A stretch of DNA of 64,000 bases from Olsenella profusa DSM 13989. GTDB taxonomy: Bacteria; Actinomycetota; Coriobacteriia; Coriobacteriales; Atopobiaceae. Both the position numbers and the translations under genes were made by a program. Location: assembly GCF_030811115.1 (NCBI RefSeq), contig NZ_JAUSQK010000001.1, positions 1,240,001 through 1,304,000 on the forward strand. The letters run 5' to 3'. Positions 1 through 7,655 of this stretch are shown piece after piece (position 1 is the stretch's first letter; each line of letters starts with the position of its first letter). The notes under the pieces were generated by a model. It had not been told where the DNA came from. It saw nothing but the letters and a program-made list of their open reading frames with translations, and did no database searches.

Positions 1-806
1 ATGCGCTCGCAGAACGCCACGGTGACGGCCGTGCGTTGATCGTTCGTGAGATCGCTCACGCGCGAGTCGTTGGTCGACTCCGGTTCCAGGTCGAAGGCGA
101 CGGGATAGGTGAGCTGGCGGCCGCCGATGTGGTCGATGACGTAGTCGGCCTCCTCGATGGCCTCGTCCTCGGTGGTTGCCTGGGAGAAGAAGTACACGCC
201 CAGGCTCATGCCCGCGTCGAGCACGCCGTCCATGTTCTGCTCGGCGCGTGAGTCTGCCACGATGTCAGGCGTGGTCGAGCCGCGGTAGCCCACACGCACG
301 TAGGCAAAGTCGACCCCCATGTCATGGACGGTCGGCCAGTCTATGGCCCCCTGGAACTCCGAGACGTCCACGCCCACGCGGGAGGCGACGGTGCCATTCA
401 CGCGGTACTCGTGGAAGTAGCCGGGATGCGAGAGCCTGCTCCAGTCATAGGGGTTTGCGAGCACGTCGTCGGGGGAGACGGCCATGGAGATGGGCGCTGG
501 GGCGGGCGTGAGCTCCTCCTCGATGAACGTCGTGACGGGGTCGGTCGTGGCCTTGAACACGGTGAGGCGCAGCGCGAGCGCGGCTATGAGCGTCAGGGCC
601 AGTATGATGAGCGGCCGCTTGCGCAGGCGCGGGCCCCTGCGGTGCGCACGGGCGCGCGCCTGGCGCCGCTGGCCTGTCTGAGGGGGCGCCATTGGGACGC
701 GACGGGCGCCGCGCCTGCCGCTGCGCTTCGTGCCCGTTCGCGCGGTGGGGTGAGCCGCGCGCCGGGCGCGTGCGCCGCCGCCTCTTGCCGTCCTACGGGA
801 GCCCAT
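1..806 (-). CDS. GH25 family lysozyme, C-terminus beyond window edge
   Basis: Peptidoglycan hydrolase (1,4-beta-N-acetylmuramidase) of glycoside hydrolase family 25, probably membrane-anchored or exported. The reverse strand reads a long Arg/Lys-rich cytoplasmic N-terminus, one hydrophobic segment (PLIILALTLIAALALRL), a linker, then the GH25 domain. The domain opens with VGVDVSEFQGAIDW, which holds the first catalytic Asp, continues with FAYVRVGYRG, and reaches AFDLEP, the second acidic pair, near the window edge. About 268 codons are present and the C-terminal end is missing. The start is uncertain. ATG at 806 keeps the basic leader, ATG at 692 (reading MAPPQTGQRR) would be shorter, and neither has a strong ribosome site. 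Family assignment is firm; exact substrate is inference. Confidence 0.8.
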   Translation of the reverse strand, partial: MGSRRTARGGGARARRAAHPTARTGTKRSGRRGARRVPMAPPQTGQRRQARARAHRRGPRLRKRPLIILALTLIAALALRLTVFKATTDPVTTFIEEELTPAPAPISMAVSPDDVLANPYDWSRLSHPGYFHEYRVNGTVASRVGVDVSEFQGAIDWPTVHDMGVDFAYVRVGYRGSTTPDIVADSRAEQNMDGVLDAGMSLGVYFFSQATTEDEAIEEADYVIDHIGGRQLTYPVAFDLEPESTNDSRVSDLTNDQRTAVTVAFCER

Positions 807-1008
807 CTTGGAGCTGCTGCGCCTTGCCGCCACGCTACCTGCCCGTGCGTTCGGTAACGATACGATCCATCATGCCGGCTGCGCCATGGACACATGCTTG
901 GAGCATCTGGCAGCTGACCCGCACCAGGCGGCGGTCGCCGTCGGGCATGTCCCGCAGGCGGGACGTTGGGCCATGTCCGTGGCTGTCATGCAGGGGGGCG
1001 TCTGCCAC

Positions 1009-2412
1009 CTAGACCATCTCCTCGGGCTTGAACGCCTCGTCAAATTGCTCCCCCGTAAGATACCCTAGGGAGGTGCAGGCCGTGCGGAGGCTCGTGCCCT
1101 CGCAGTGGGCCTTCTGTGCCACCTCGGCCGTGCGCTCGTAGCCGATATGGGGGCTGAGGGCCGTCACGTTCATGAGCGAGCGATGCAGGTTGTCGTGCAT
1201 GCGCTCGCGATTGGCCTGGATGCCCTGGACGCAGTTGACGTCGAAGCTGCGGATGGCGTCCGCCAGGAGGCGGCAGCTCTGCAGGAAGTCGTAGGCGATG
1301 ACGGGCATGAACACGTTGAGCTCGAAGTTGCCTTGGCTGGCGGCGAAGCCGATGGCGGCATCGTTGCCCATCACCTGCACGGCCACCATGGTGAGGGCCT
1401 CGCACTGGGTGGGGTTCACCTTGCCGGGCATGATGGAGCTGCCCGGCTCGTTGGCGGGGATGGTGATCTCGCCCAAGCCGTTGCGCGGGCCACAGGCCAG
1501 CCAGCGCACGTCATTGGCGACCTTCATCAGGTTGGCGGCAAGCGCCTTCACCGCGCCATGGGCGAAGACGAGGGCATCCTTGCTGGTGAGGGCATGGAAC
1601 TTGTTGGGGTCGGTGCGGAAGGGCAGATCCGTGAGGTCGGCGATCCTGCGTGCCACGAGCTTGTCGAAGCCTGCGGGGGCGTTGAGCCCCGTGCCCACGG
1701 CCGTGCCGCCAAGCGCCAGGCGGTAGAGGAAGGGCAGGACGTGGACCATCTGATCGAGGGGCGTGGCCACCAGGCCGCGCCAGCCATGGATCTCCTGGCT
1801 GAAGGCGATGGGCACGGCGTCCTGCAGGTGCGTGCGCCCGCTCTTGACGACGCCCTCGTTCTCCACCTCGAGGCGCTTGAGAGTGTCCATGAGGTGTTGC
1901 GCGGGTGGGACGAGCTCGTGGGCGAGGGAGAGAGCCGCTGCCATGTTGAGGGCCGTGGGGAAGGTGTCGTTGGAGCTCTGGCTGCAGTTGACGTGGTCGT
2001 TGGGATGCACGGGGCGGGGCAGCTCGATGCCCCGCTTGCGGGCGAGGCTGTTCGCCAGGTGGGCGAGGACCTCGTTCATGTTCATGTTGGACTGCGTGCC
2101 CGACCCCGTCTGCCATACCCTGAGGGGGAAGGCGTCGGGGCACTGTCCGACAAGCACCAGGTCCGCTGCCTGCTCGATGAGGGCGCCATAGGGTTCCTCG
2201 AGTGCGCCCAGCTCGACGTTTGCCTGGGCGGCGGCCTTCTTGACGAGGGCGAGGGCATGGATGATGCCGCGGGGCATGGCCTCGGTGCCGATGTGGAAGT
2301 TCTCGAGCGAGCGCTGGGTCTGCGCACCCCAGAGGGCATCGGTGGGGACCCTCACCTCGCCCAGGGAGTCATGCTCGATGCGCCAGGCCTCATCTGCCCG
2401 TTGTTGATCCAT
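1009..2412 (-). CDS. fumC: Fumarate hydratase, class II
   Basis: Interconverts fumarate and L-malate without an iron-sulfur cluster; cytosolic homotetramer. The 467-residue length is normal for FumC. The superfamily signature [11 protein letters not shown] lies near residues 318-328. The substrate-site segments [11 protein letters not shown] and [12 protein letters not shown] are present. The ending, with [19 protein letters not shown] and a GYL...PEEMV tail, follows FumC rather than aspartase or argininosuccinate lyase. The start is supported by GAGGAGGG just upstream of the ATG. It stands alone, transcribed leftward, with a family 1 repeat upstream. In an anaerobe it probably serves reductive malate-to-fumarate flux or amino-acid catabolism (inference). 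Confidence 0.93.
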   Translation of the reverse strand: MDQQRADEAWRIEHDSLGEVRVPTDALWGAQTQRSLENFHIGTEAMPRGIIHALALVKKAAAQANVELGALEEPYGALIEQAADLVLVGQCPDAFPLRVWQTGSGTQSNMNMNEVLAHLANSLARKRGIELPRPVHPNDHVNCSQSSNDTFPTALNMAAALSLAHELVPPAQHLMDTLKRLEVENEGVVKSGRTHLQDAVPIAFSQEIHGWRGLVATPLDQMVHVLPFLYRLALGGTAVGTGLNAPAGFDKLVARRIADLTDLPFRTDPNKFHALTSKDALVFAHGAVKALAANLMKVANDVRWLACGPRNGLGEITIPANEPGSSIMPGKVNPTQCEALTMVAVQVMGNDAAIGFAASQGNFELNVFMPVIAYDFLQSCRLLADAIRSFDVNCVQGIQANRERMHDNLHRSLMNVTALSPHIGYERTAEVAQKAHCEGTSLRTACTSLGYLTGEQFDEAFKPEEMV

Positions 2413-2550
2413 GCGCCCTCCTCAGTTGTCTGCGCGGCAACATTCTAGTGGAGTGACGAACGCGACGCAGACGGCGGGTTGAGCGGTTCCCTGAGCTATC
2501 TCGGGCCGCCCTGTCACGCCATGGCCGCCTCGTGCGAGCCGTCCCACCCC

Positions 2551-2690
2551 CGTGGGTGCCCTTTGCTGGCTGTGGGTGCCTCTCTTCCGGATGAGGCTCA
2601 CAAAACGGCAGGTCGCAAGCCATCAACGCAGGAGAGGCGCACCCACATGCAGCGATTGGCACCAACATACGAGGGGCACCGCACCCACGG
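2551..2690. repeat. Family 1 palindromic repeat, copy A
   Basis: Two GTGGGTGCC units 20 bp apart (from 2552) face inverted GCACCCAC units at 2639 and 2681, with a degenerate unit between. The core carries TCTTCCGGATG, the loop motif ACAAAACGGCAGG and the closing GGAGAGG. It fills most of the 341-base gap between fumC and the MarR gene. No ORF here is credible. Confidence 0.75.
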
Positions 2691-2753
2691 GCTATGTTCT
2701 GTCTGCCGTGGCCCTGACGCATCCAGCCTGCCCCGCTATGCGAACGCCCTGCG

Positions 2754-3230
2754 TCAGTCCTCGTCCGTCCCATGCGCGAGCATGTTGTGCGTGACCTTTT
2801 TCAGGATCCTGCGCAGGTCGTCCGCCTCCTCGTGCGTGAGGCCAAAGCACTGTCCCATGGCACGGGGCACGGAGCGTGCCTGCTCGCGCAGCTCCATGCC
2901 CCGGTCGGTGGCACGCACATACACCTTGCGTGCGTCCTGGCAGGAGCGCTCGCGCGAGATAATGCCTCGCCCCTCCAGCTTGCGCAGGAGGGGGGTGAGG
3001 GTTCCGGAATCCAAGAGGAGGCGCTTCCCGAGGTCATGCATCGTGATGGCCCCCTGCTCCCAGACGACCATGAGTGCGATGTACTGCGTGTAGGTGAGCC
3101 CGAGCGGCTCGAGCAGGGGAGCATAGCGGCGCACGACCTCCTTGGAGCATGCGTAGAGCGGAAAGCAGAGCTGCCTGTCCAGCAGGAGTAGGTCGTCGTC
3201 CGTGGTCGATCGTGCGGCCTTGTGTGCCAT
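2754..3230 (-). CDS. ohrR: MarR-family peroxide sensor, OhrR type
   Basis: Winged-helix repressor of 158 residues. The N-terminal segment LLLDRQLCFPLY places a cysteine at residue 22, where OhrR proteins carry the peroxide-reactive cysteine. The following Y...LGLTYTQYIALMVVWE and LLLDSGTLTPLLRKLE segments are the helix and recognition helix typical of the OhrR group. The start at 3230 is set by a GGGGGGAGG ribosome site; a longer upstream reading is not needed. It lies 34 bp downstream of the glutathione-peroxidase-like gene on the same strand, so the two are likely one operon. The OhrR-like palindrome upstream of that gene would be its operator (inference). Function as an organic-hydroperoxide sensor is inferred from the cysteine and the neighbour. 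Confidence 0.85.
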   Translation of the reverse strand: MAHKAARSTTDDDLLLLDRQLCFPLYACSKEVVRRYAPLLEPLGLTYTQYIALMVVWEQGAITMHDLGKRLLLDSGTLTPLLRKLEGRGIISRERSCQDARKVYVRATDRGMELREQARSVPRAMGQCFGLTHEEADDLRRILKKVTHNMLAHGTDED

Positions 3231-3264
3231 GGGTGGGTACCTCCCCCCAGCTGGTGCCTGTGGC

Positions 3265-3807
3265 CTAGAGGGCCGCCTCGATGGCGCTGCGCACGTCCGC
3301 CATGTCCGTCGTGGGCTCGAAGCGCGCGATGAGCCGGCCGTCGCGACCGATGAGGAACTTGGTGAAGTTCCACATGATGTAGGCCTTGTCACCGAACCTC
3401 TTGTTGTTGGCAGCGGCAAACTTCTTGAGGCCCGCGGCCTTGAGGCCCTTGCCGAAGCCCTCGAAGGGCCTCTCGGTGGCAAGTGCCGCAAACAGGGGGT
3501 CGGCGGTCTCGCCATTGACGTCGATCTTCTTGAACTGTGGGAACTCGGTGCCGAACTTCATGGTGCAGAACTGGTGGATCTCGTCGTCGGACTCGGGCGC
3601 CTGGCCGGCAAACTGGTTGCAGGGGAAGTCGAGGATCTCGAAGCCGCGGTCCCTGAAGTCGGCGTAGATCCTCTCGAGGTCCTCGTACTGTGGGGTGAAG
3701 CCGCAGCCCGTGGCGGTGTTGACGATGAGCAGCACCTTGCCCTGGTATTTGGTGAGGCTGGTGGTGGAGCCGTCGCGCTCGGTCACGGTGTAGTCAAAGT
3801 AGCTCAT
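3265..3807 (-). CDS. Glutathione-peroxidase-family thiol peroxidase
   Basis: Reduces hydroperoxides. The 180-residue protein is a compact bacterial Gpx/BsaA-type enzyme. The peroxidatic cysteine is Cys35 in NTATGCGFTPQYEDLE. The catalytic Gln sits in FPCNQFAGQ and the Trp in IMWNFTKF. A further Cys in IHQFCTMKFG aligns with the resolving cysteine of thioredoxin-dependent members, so thioredoxin rather than glutathione is the likelier reductant (inference). The start at 3807 follows GGAAGGGA; an in-frame extension upstream lacks support. It is the first gene of a probable two-gene operon with the OhrR-type regulator. Confidence 0.9.
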   Translation of the reverse strand: MSYFDYTVTERDGSTTSLTKYQGKVLLIVNTATGCGFTPQYEDLERIYADFRDRGFEILDFPCNQFAGQAPESDDEIHQFCTMKFGTEFPQFKKIDVNGETADPLFAALATERPFEGFGKGLKAAGLKKFAAANNKRFGDKAYIMWNFTKFLIGRDGRLIARFEPTTDMADVRSAIEAAL

Positions 3808-3886
3808 GGGAGTCCCTTCCGTAAGGTCATGCGAACGATGCCAGTATGCCCCGCCTCCGTGCGCGAGGCAGTAAGAAAATTGCGCG

Positions 3887-3905
3887 CAATTAATTGTACA
3901 CAATT
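3887..3905. promoter_or_regulatory. Candidate OhrR operator
   Basis: Two overlapping palindromes precede the peroxidase gene: CAATTAATTG (3887-3896, perfect) and AATTGT-AC-ACAATT (3892-3905, perfect arms). They stand out in an otherwise GC-rich region. They resemble the TACAATT/AATTGTA boxes described for OhrR, and the downstream operon encodes an OhrR-type protein. Binding is inferred. Confidence 0.6.
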
Positions 3906-3933
3906 GAGAAAGCTATCGACCCCGTATGGGACG

Positions 3934-4130
3934 ACCGTGGCCCTCCCTCGTATGGGCGCCCTTCACCACTCCCATGGGTGTCAATCGATCCATGTGGGCG
4001 TCCCTCTCCCAGATGGGCCACCGGCGATCTGCCGCCGTATGGGCCGCCCGCGGGAGAAGGGCGCCCATACGCCGCAATTGGCGGCACACACATGCGGCGC
4101 GGCCGCACCCACACGGATGGGGCCCATGGC
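3934..4130. repeat. Family 1 palindromic repeat, copy B (diverged)
   Basis: Units read TATGGGCGCCC, CATGGGTGTCAATCG and CATGTGGGCGTCC on the left and GGGCGCCCATAC and GCACCCACACGG on the right. Between them is a core with CTCTCCCAGATG and GGGAGAAGGG. It lies between divergent genes and is the most diverged copy. The rest of the 405-base gap holds the OhrR-like operator and a promoter at 4171. Confidence 0.6.
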
Positions 4131-4170
4131 AGTGAAATAGCATCTTGCCGAGATAATCCCGCGCCATCCG

Positions 4171-4179
4171 TGGTATGAT
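4171..4179 (+). promoter_or_regulatory. Extended -10 promoter for 4213 gene
   Basis: TGGTATGAT is an extended -10 element 33 bases before the ATG at 4213. I see no good -35 at normal spacing, which fits an extended -10 promoter. Confidence 0.4.
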
Positions 4180-4212
4180 TAGCAAAGTTGTGTTCGCATC
4201 GAAAGGGGAGTC

Positions 4213-4584
4213 ATGAACGAAACGTGGAAGACCAATGTGGGCATGTCCATCCTGGGCGCGGTCGTGGGCATAGTCGTCAATCAGCTGCTCACCAACATGG
4301 GAATGGCCGGTAGCGTCATCAACGCCATCCTGATGGTGCTCTTCATCGTGTATGCCCTGGTCTGGTATCCATCCTACTTCACAGACGGTCCCAAGCTCAC
4401 GAACGCAGGGACCATCTCGTTCCTCAACCTGTTTGCGGGTGGCATCATCTTCGGCTGCCTGTGGAACTACAACCTGACGAGGCACACCAAGGGCGTCTCC
4501 AACGTCGTCTTCGTCGTGTTCGCCGTCATCTCCATCCTGGCGTTCTTCTTCGTGCTGCCATACGTCACCCTCACGTTAGGCTAG
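4213..4584 (+). CDS. Small integral membrane protein, unknown function
   Basis: I do not recognise this 123-residue protein. It is strongly hydrophobic, with about four membrane segments (around residues 8-30, 34-54, 66-84 and 92-120) joined by short loops, one of which contains YFTDGPKLTNAG. The start is supported by GAAAGGGGAG seven bases before the ATG and by the extended -10 upstream. It is monocistronic: a strong terminator follows at 4612. No catalytic motif is visible. A DUF-type membrane protein is the fairest label. Confidence 0.8.
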   Translation: MNETWKTNVGMSILGAVVGIVVNQLLTNMGMAGSVINAILMVLFIVYALVWYPSYFTDGPKLTNAGTISFLNLFAGGIIFGCLWNYNLTRHTKGVSNVVFVVFAVISILAFFFVLPYVTLTLG

Positions 4585-4611
4585 GTCAAGGGCCCACAGA
4601 CTGAGGTGCCT

Positions 4612-4646
4612 GGGCGGCCGGCTTCGTGCCGGCCGCCCTCTTCTCT
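4612..4646 (+). terminator. Rho-independent terminator
   Basis: A perfect 11-bp stem, GGGCGGCCGGC with loop TTCGT and GCCGGCCGCCC, is followed by TCTTCTCT. It ends transcription of the small membrane-protein gene. Confidence 0.85.
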
Positions 4647-4804
4647 GGCTGCCGTCACCATCCCCATGCCCGCGCGCGTACGTCTGCAGGCGCCTGCATG
4701 CGTCTTGCCCAATTCTGTCCCGTGGGGCAGGGCGTGCGCCCTACCATGCCAGTGAGCATCTGCACGCCGCCTTGGGGGAGGCGCATCACGGAGGGGAGCA
4801 TCCC

Positions 4805-6805
4805 ATGCCCAAGAGTCTCCATGCGAAGCTGTTCGAACCCATCACGGTGCGTAAGACCACGTTCAAGAACCGTATCGCCTTCGCCCCGCTCGGCATGGTG
4901 ATGATGAGCGACAGCCGTGGCGGCTTCTCGCAGCGTGCCCAGGACTACTACGTCGAGCGTGCCAAGGGCGGCACCGGTCTGGTCATGAGCGGCGTCACCC
5001 TGGGAAGCTACGACGAGATGTGCGCGTTTGCCACACCGTGCGCAGCCTACGACCCCGTCTGGTTCGCCAAGACCACCTGGAGCATGAACGAGCGCATCCA
5101 TGCCTTCAACTCCACGATGTTCCTGCAGGTCTCCGGGGGCTTTGGCCGTGCGATGATGCCGCCGATGGGCACCACGTTCTGGGCGCCGTCCACGATCGAG
5201 AACCGCTGGGATCCCTCCATCGAGCATCGCGCGATGACCACGGCAGAGATAGACCGCTGGATCAAGGGCATGATAGCCGCTGCCGCAAGCGCCCGACACG
5301 CGCAGTTCGACGGCGTGGAGATCCATGCCGTGCACGAGGGCTACCTGCTCGACCAGTTTGCCACGGCGCTCTACAACCACCGCACGGACGAGTGGGGAGG
5401 CTGCCTCGAGAACGGCCTCAAGCCGGCCATCAAGGTGGTGCAGGGCATCAAGGAGATCTGTGGGGATGACTTTCCGGTGAGCCTGCGCTTCTCGCTCAAG
5501 GGCTTCGTGAAGGCCATCCGCCAGGGAGCGCTGCCAGGCGAGGAGTTCGAGGAGGCCGCGCGTGACTACGACGAGGGCCTGCGCGCCGCGCATCTGTTGA
5601 AGGATGCCGGCTACGACCTGTTCAACGTGGACGCTGGCACCTATGACTCCTGGTACTGGAACCACCCGCCCATGTACTTCAACCAGAAGGGCATCTATCG
5701 CACGTTTGGTCATCGGATGAAGGAGGACGGCATCAAGACCCCCATCATCCTGGCAGGGCGCATGGATGATCCCGACATGAGCGTGGGGTCCCTCGGTCCC
5801 GACTGTGACATGATCGCCCTCGGGCGCCCGTTGTTGGCTGACGCCGCCTGGCCCAACAAGGTCAAACGCGGCCAGATCGAGGAGATTCGCCCGTGTCTGA
5901 GCTGCCATGCCGGTTGCATGGCACGCCTGGAACAGGGTCAGCAGATCTCCTGTGCCGTCAACCCCGCCTGTGGGCGCGAGCGCACGTTCCGCCTCGTCCC
6001 CACGACCGAGCCGAAGAAGGTCCTCGTCGTCGGCGGTGGCGTGGGTGGCATGGAGGCTGCGCGCGTGGCGGCCCTCCGTGGTCATGCCGTGACGCTCTGG
6101 GAGAGGACCGACCGTCTCGGTGGTGAGCTGCGCCTCTCGGGCGCGCCGGACTTCAAGCAGGATGACCTCAAGTTGTTGGCCTGGTACGAGCGCCAGCTCA
6201 GGAGGCTCCCCATCACGGTGGAGCTGAACCACGAGGCCACGGCGGCCGAGGTGGACGCGAGTGACTTCGACGTGGTCGTCGTGGGCACGGGAGCCAAGCC
6301 CATCAGCGTCGACCTTGGTGGGCCGGCTGGCAAGACCGTCCTTGCGGACGAGATCATCGCCGGTACGGTGGAGCCTGGGGAGCGTGTCGCCGTCATCGGC
6401 GGCGGCCTGGTGGGCTGCGAGACGGCACTCTCGCTCGCACAGCACGGCCATAAGGTGACGGTCGTCGAGATGCTGCCCAAGATCCTGCGGGGCGGGGAGG
6501 GCATGTGCTTCGCCAACTACGACATGCTCAAGGACCTGCTGGCCCTCAACAAGGTGGAGGTGCTGGAGTCCACGTCGGCCGACCATGTGGAAGAGGCGGG
6601 GCTGGTCGTGAGGAAGAAGGATGGCTCGCTTGCGACCGTCGAGGCGGATACCGTGATGGAGTCGTTGGGCTACCGCGCCGACAGCGCGCTCTATGACGAG
6701 CTGCAAGACAGCGACAAGCTGGTGTACAACATTGGTGACTCCAACGGGGTGGGACTCATCATGGATGCCATCTGGGACGCCTATCAGCTCTGCATGGAGA
6801 TCTAG
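4805..6805 (+). CDS. Old-yellow-enzyme / 2,4-dienoyl-CoA reductase-type oxidoreductase
   Basis: FMN/[4Fe-4S]/FAD reductase of the FadH-BaiCD-enoate reductase family; 666 residues. Residues 1-340 form the FMN TIM barrel (KNRIAFAPLGM near the start; EIHAVHEGYLLDQF in the middle). Next comes a cluster motif of four cysteines in CLSCHAGCM and CAVNPACGRE. The C-terminal half has two dinucleotide-binding loops, VVGGGVGGMEAARVA and AVIGGGLVGCETALSL. The start at 4805 follows GGAGGGGAGC. Members reduce C=C bonds of enoates, dienoyl-CoAs, bile-acid intermediates or plant/steroid compounds. The substrate cannot be read from sequence. It stands alone, followed after 73 bases by an RpiB-like gene that may be co-transcribed. 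Confidence 0.9.
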   Translation: MPKSLHAKLFEPITVRKTTFKNRIAFAPLGMVMMSDSRGGFSQRAQDYYVERAKGGTGLVMSGVTLGSYDEMCAFATPCAAYDPVWFAKTTWSMNERIHAFNSTMFLQVSGGFGRAMMPPMGTTFWAPSTIENRWDPSIEHRAMTTAEIDRWIKGMIAAAASARHAQFDGVEIHAVHEGYLLDQFATALYNHRTDEWGGCLENGLKPAIKVVQGIKEICGDDFPVSLRFSLKGFVKAIRQGALPGEEFEEAARDYDEGLRAAHLLKDAGYDLFNVDAGTYDSWYWNHPPMYFNQKGIYRTFGHRMKEDGIKTPIILAGRMDDPDMSVGSLGPDCDMIALGRPLLADAAWPNKVKRGQIEEIRPCLSCHAGCMARLEQGQQISCAVNPACGRERTFRLVPTTEPKKVLVVGGGVGGMEAARVAALRGHAVTLWERTDRLGGELRLSGAPDFKQDDLKLLAWYERQLRRLPITVELNHEATAAEVDASDFDVVVVGTGAKPISVDLGGPAGKTVLADEIIAGTVEPGERVAVIGGGLVGCETALSLAQHGHKVTVVEMLPKILRGGEGMCFANYDMLKDLLALNKVEVLESTSADHVEEAGLVVRKKDGSLATVEADTVMESLGYRADSALYDELQDSDKLVYNIGDSNGVGLIMDAIWDAYQLCMEI

Positions 6806-6878
6806 ACGACAGGGACGGGCGGCCCGGCCCCCTGTGGTCCGAGCCATGCCCACCACAGGGAAGGAAGGGTGGTTTGTC

Positions 6879-7340
6879 ATGATCATCGCCATGGCCAACG
6901 ATCACGCGGGGTACGACCTCAAAGTGCAGATAAGGGAATGGCTCGAGTCCCAGGGCCACGAGGTGCGCGACTTTGGCACGCACGACAGTGGCTCGTGCGA
7001 CCTCTCCGACTTCATCGTGCCGGCAGCGCAGGTGGTGGCAATGGGTGTGTGCGACCGAGGGATCTTCGTCGATGGCGTGGGCTATGGCTCCGCGATGATC
7101 GCCAACAAGTTCCGTGGCATCTTTGCCTGCGTCTGCCAGGATCCGGTCTGTGCGGAACTGGCGCGCCAGCACAACGACGCCAACGTGCTGTGCCTAGGAG
7201 GCAAGCTCATCGGGCCGGTGCTGGCCATGGCCACCGTCGAGGCTTGGATGTCCGCCGAGCCGCTCACGGCCGAGAAGTATCAGCGTCGCCGTGACAAGGT
7301 GGCCGCCATCGACAGGGAGCGCACCGTCGCGCTGTCGTGA
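6879..7340 (+). CDS. RpiB/LacA/LacB-family protein lacking the usual catalytic Cys
   Basis: Sugar-phosphate isomerase fold of 153 residues. The opening MIIAMANDHAGYDLK is the phosphate-site signature of the RpiB/LacAB family, and the protein ends with the usual helical tail. In ribose-5-phosphate isomerase B the active-site loop reads ICGTGxG with a catalytic cysteine. Here it reads FVDGVGYGSAMIANK, so Asp stands in place of Cys. The protein therefore may act on another substrate or by a different base; some actinobacterial RpiB proteins also lack this Cys. The start at 6879 follows GGAAGGG. An upstream in-frame extension overlaps the preceding gene and is rejected. Function beyond the family is not assigned. 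Confidence 0.85.
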   Translation: MIIAMANDHAGYDLKVQIREWLESQGHEVRDFGTHDSGSCDLSDFIVPAAQVVAMGVCDRGIFVDGVGYGSAMIANKFRGIFACVCQDPVCAELARQHNDANVLCLGGKLIGPVLAMATVEAWMSAEPLTAEKYQRRRDKVAAIDRERTVALS

Positions 7341-7359
7341 CGCCGGGCTGTCAGGCGGG

Positions 7360-7540
7360 GTGGGTGCTGCCTGCCGCATGTGGGTGCCGATCCCTACCCC
7401 TGTGGGTGCTGTCTGTCGCATGTGGGTGCCAATTCCTGCATGTGGGTGCTTTTCTCCTGTTCTGGCTTCTCGCGACCTGCGGCTCTGTCAGCCCCTCTCG
7501 GGAGAAAGACACCCACACGAAGCAATCGGCACCCACACGA
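7360..7540. repeat. Family 1 palindromic repeat, copy C (core inverted)
   Basis: Five GTGGGTGC units start at 7360 and recur at steps of 20, 22, 20 and 20 bp, the longest arm seen. Two inverted units follow near 7528. The central core is in the opposite orientation to most copies: GCGACCTGCGGC here is the complement of the GCAGGTCGC of the others. It occupies the 315-base gap before the P-type ATPase. Confidence 0.75.
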
Positions 7541-7655
7541 CCGGATGCCGCTGGCGCTGCCGGGCATCCACGGATGCCCGGCCCTCCGGCTCTCCAGGGC
7601 CACGCCGCCGTAGCCGCTCATGGACCGCTTGGGGTTTCTCGGTACAATGTCCCCT

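Noticed and set aside
949-964. GTCCCGC-AG-GCGGGAC hairpin downstream of fumC as a terminator
   Set aside because: The loop is only two bases and no T-run follows on the reverse strand.
3265-3903. Longer start for the peroxidase gene at 3903
   Set aside because: It would begin inside the OhrR-like palindrome and lacks a ribosome site; ATG 3807 has GGAAGGGA.
4655-6898. Long reverse ORF opposite the old-yellow-enzyme gene
   Set aside because: Antisense shadow with no recognisable motif; the forward frame has all cofactor motifs.
7351-7536. Short ORFs inside the family 1 repeats
   Set aside because: They translate the repeat units themselves in several frames and strands and lack start signals.
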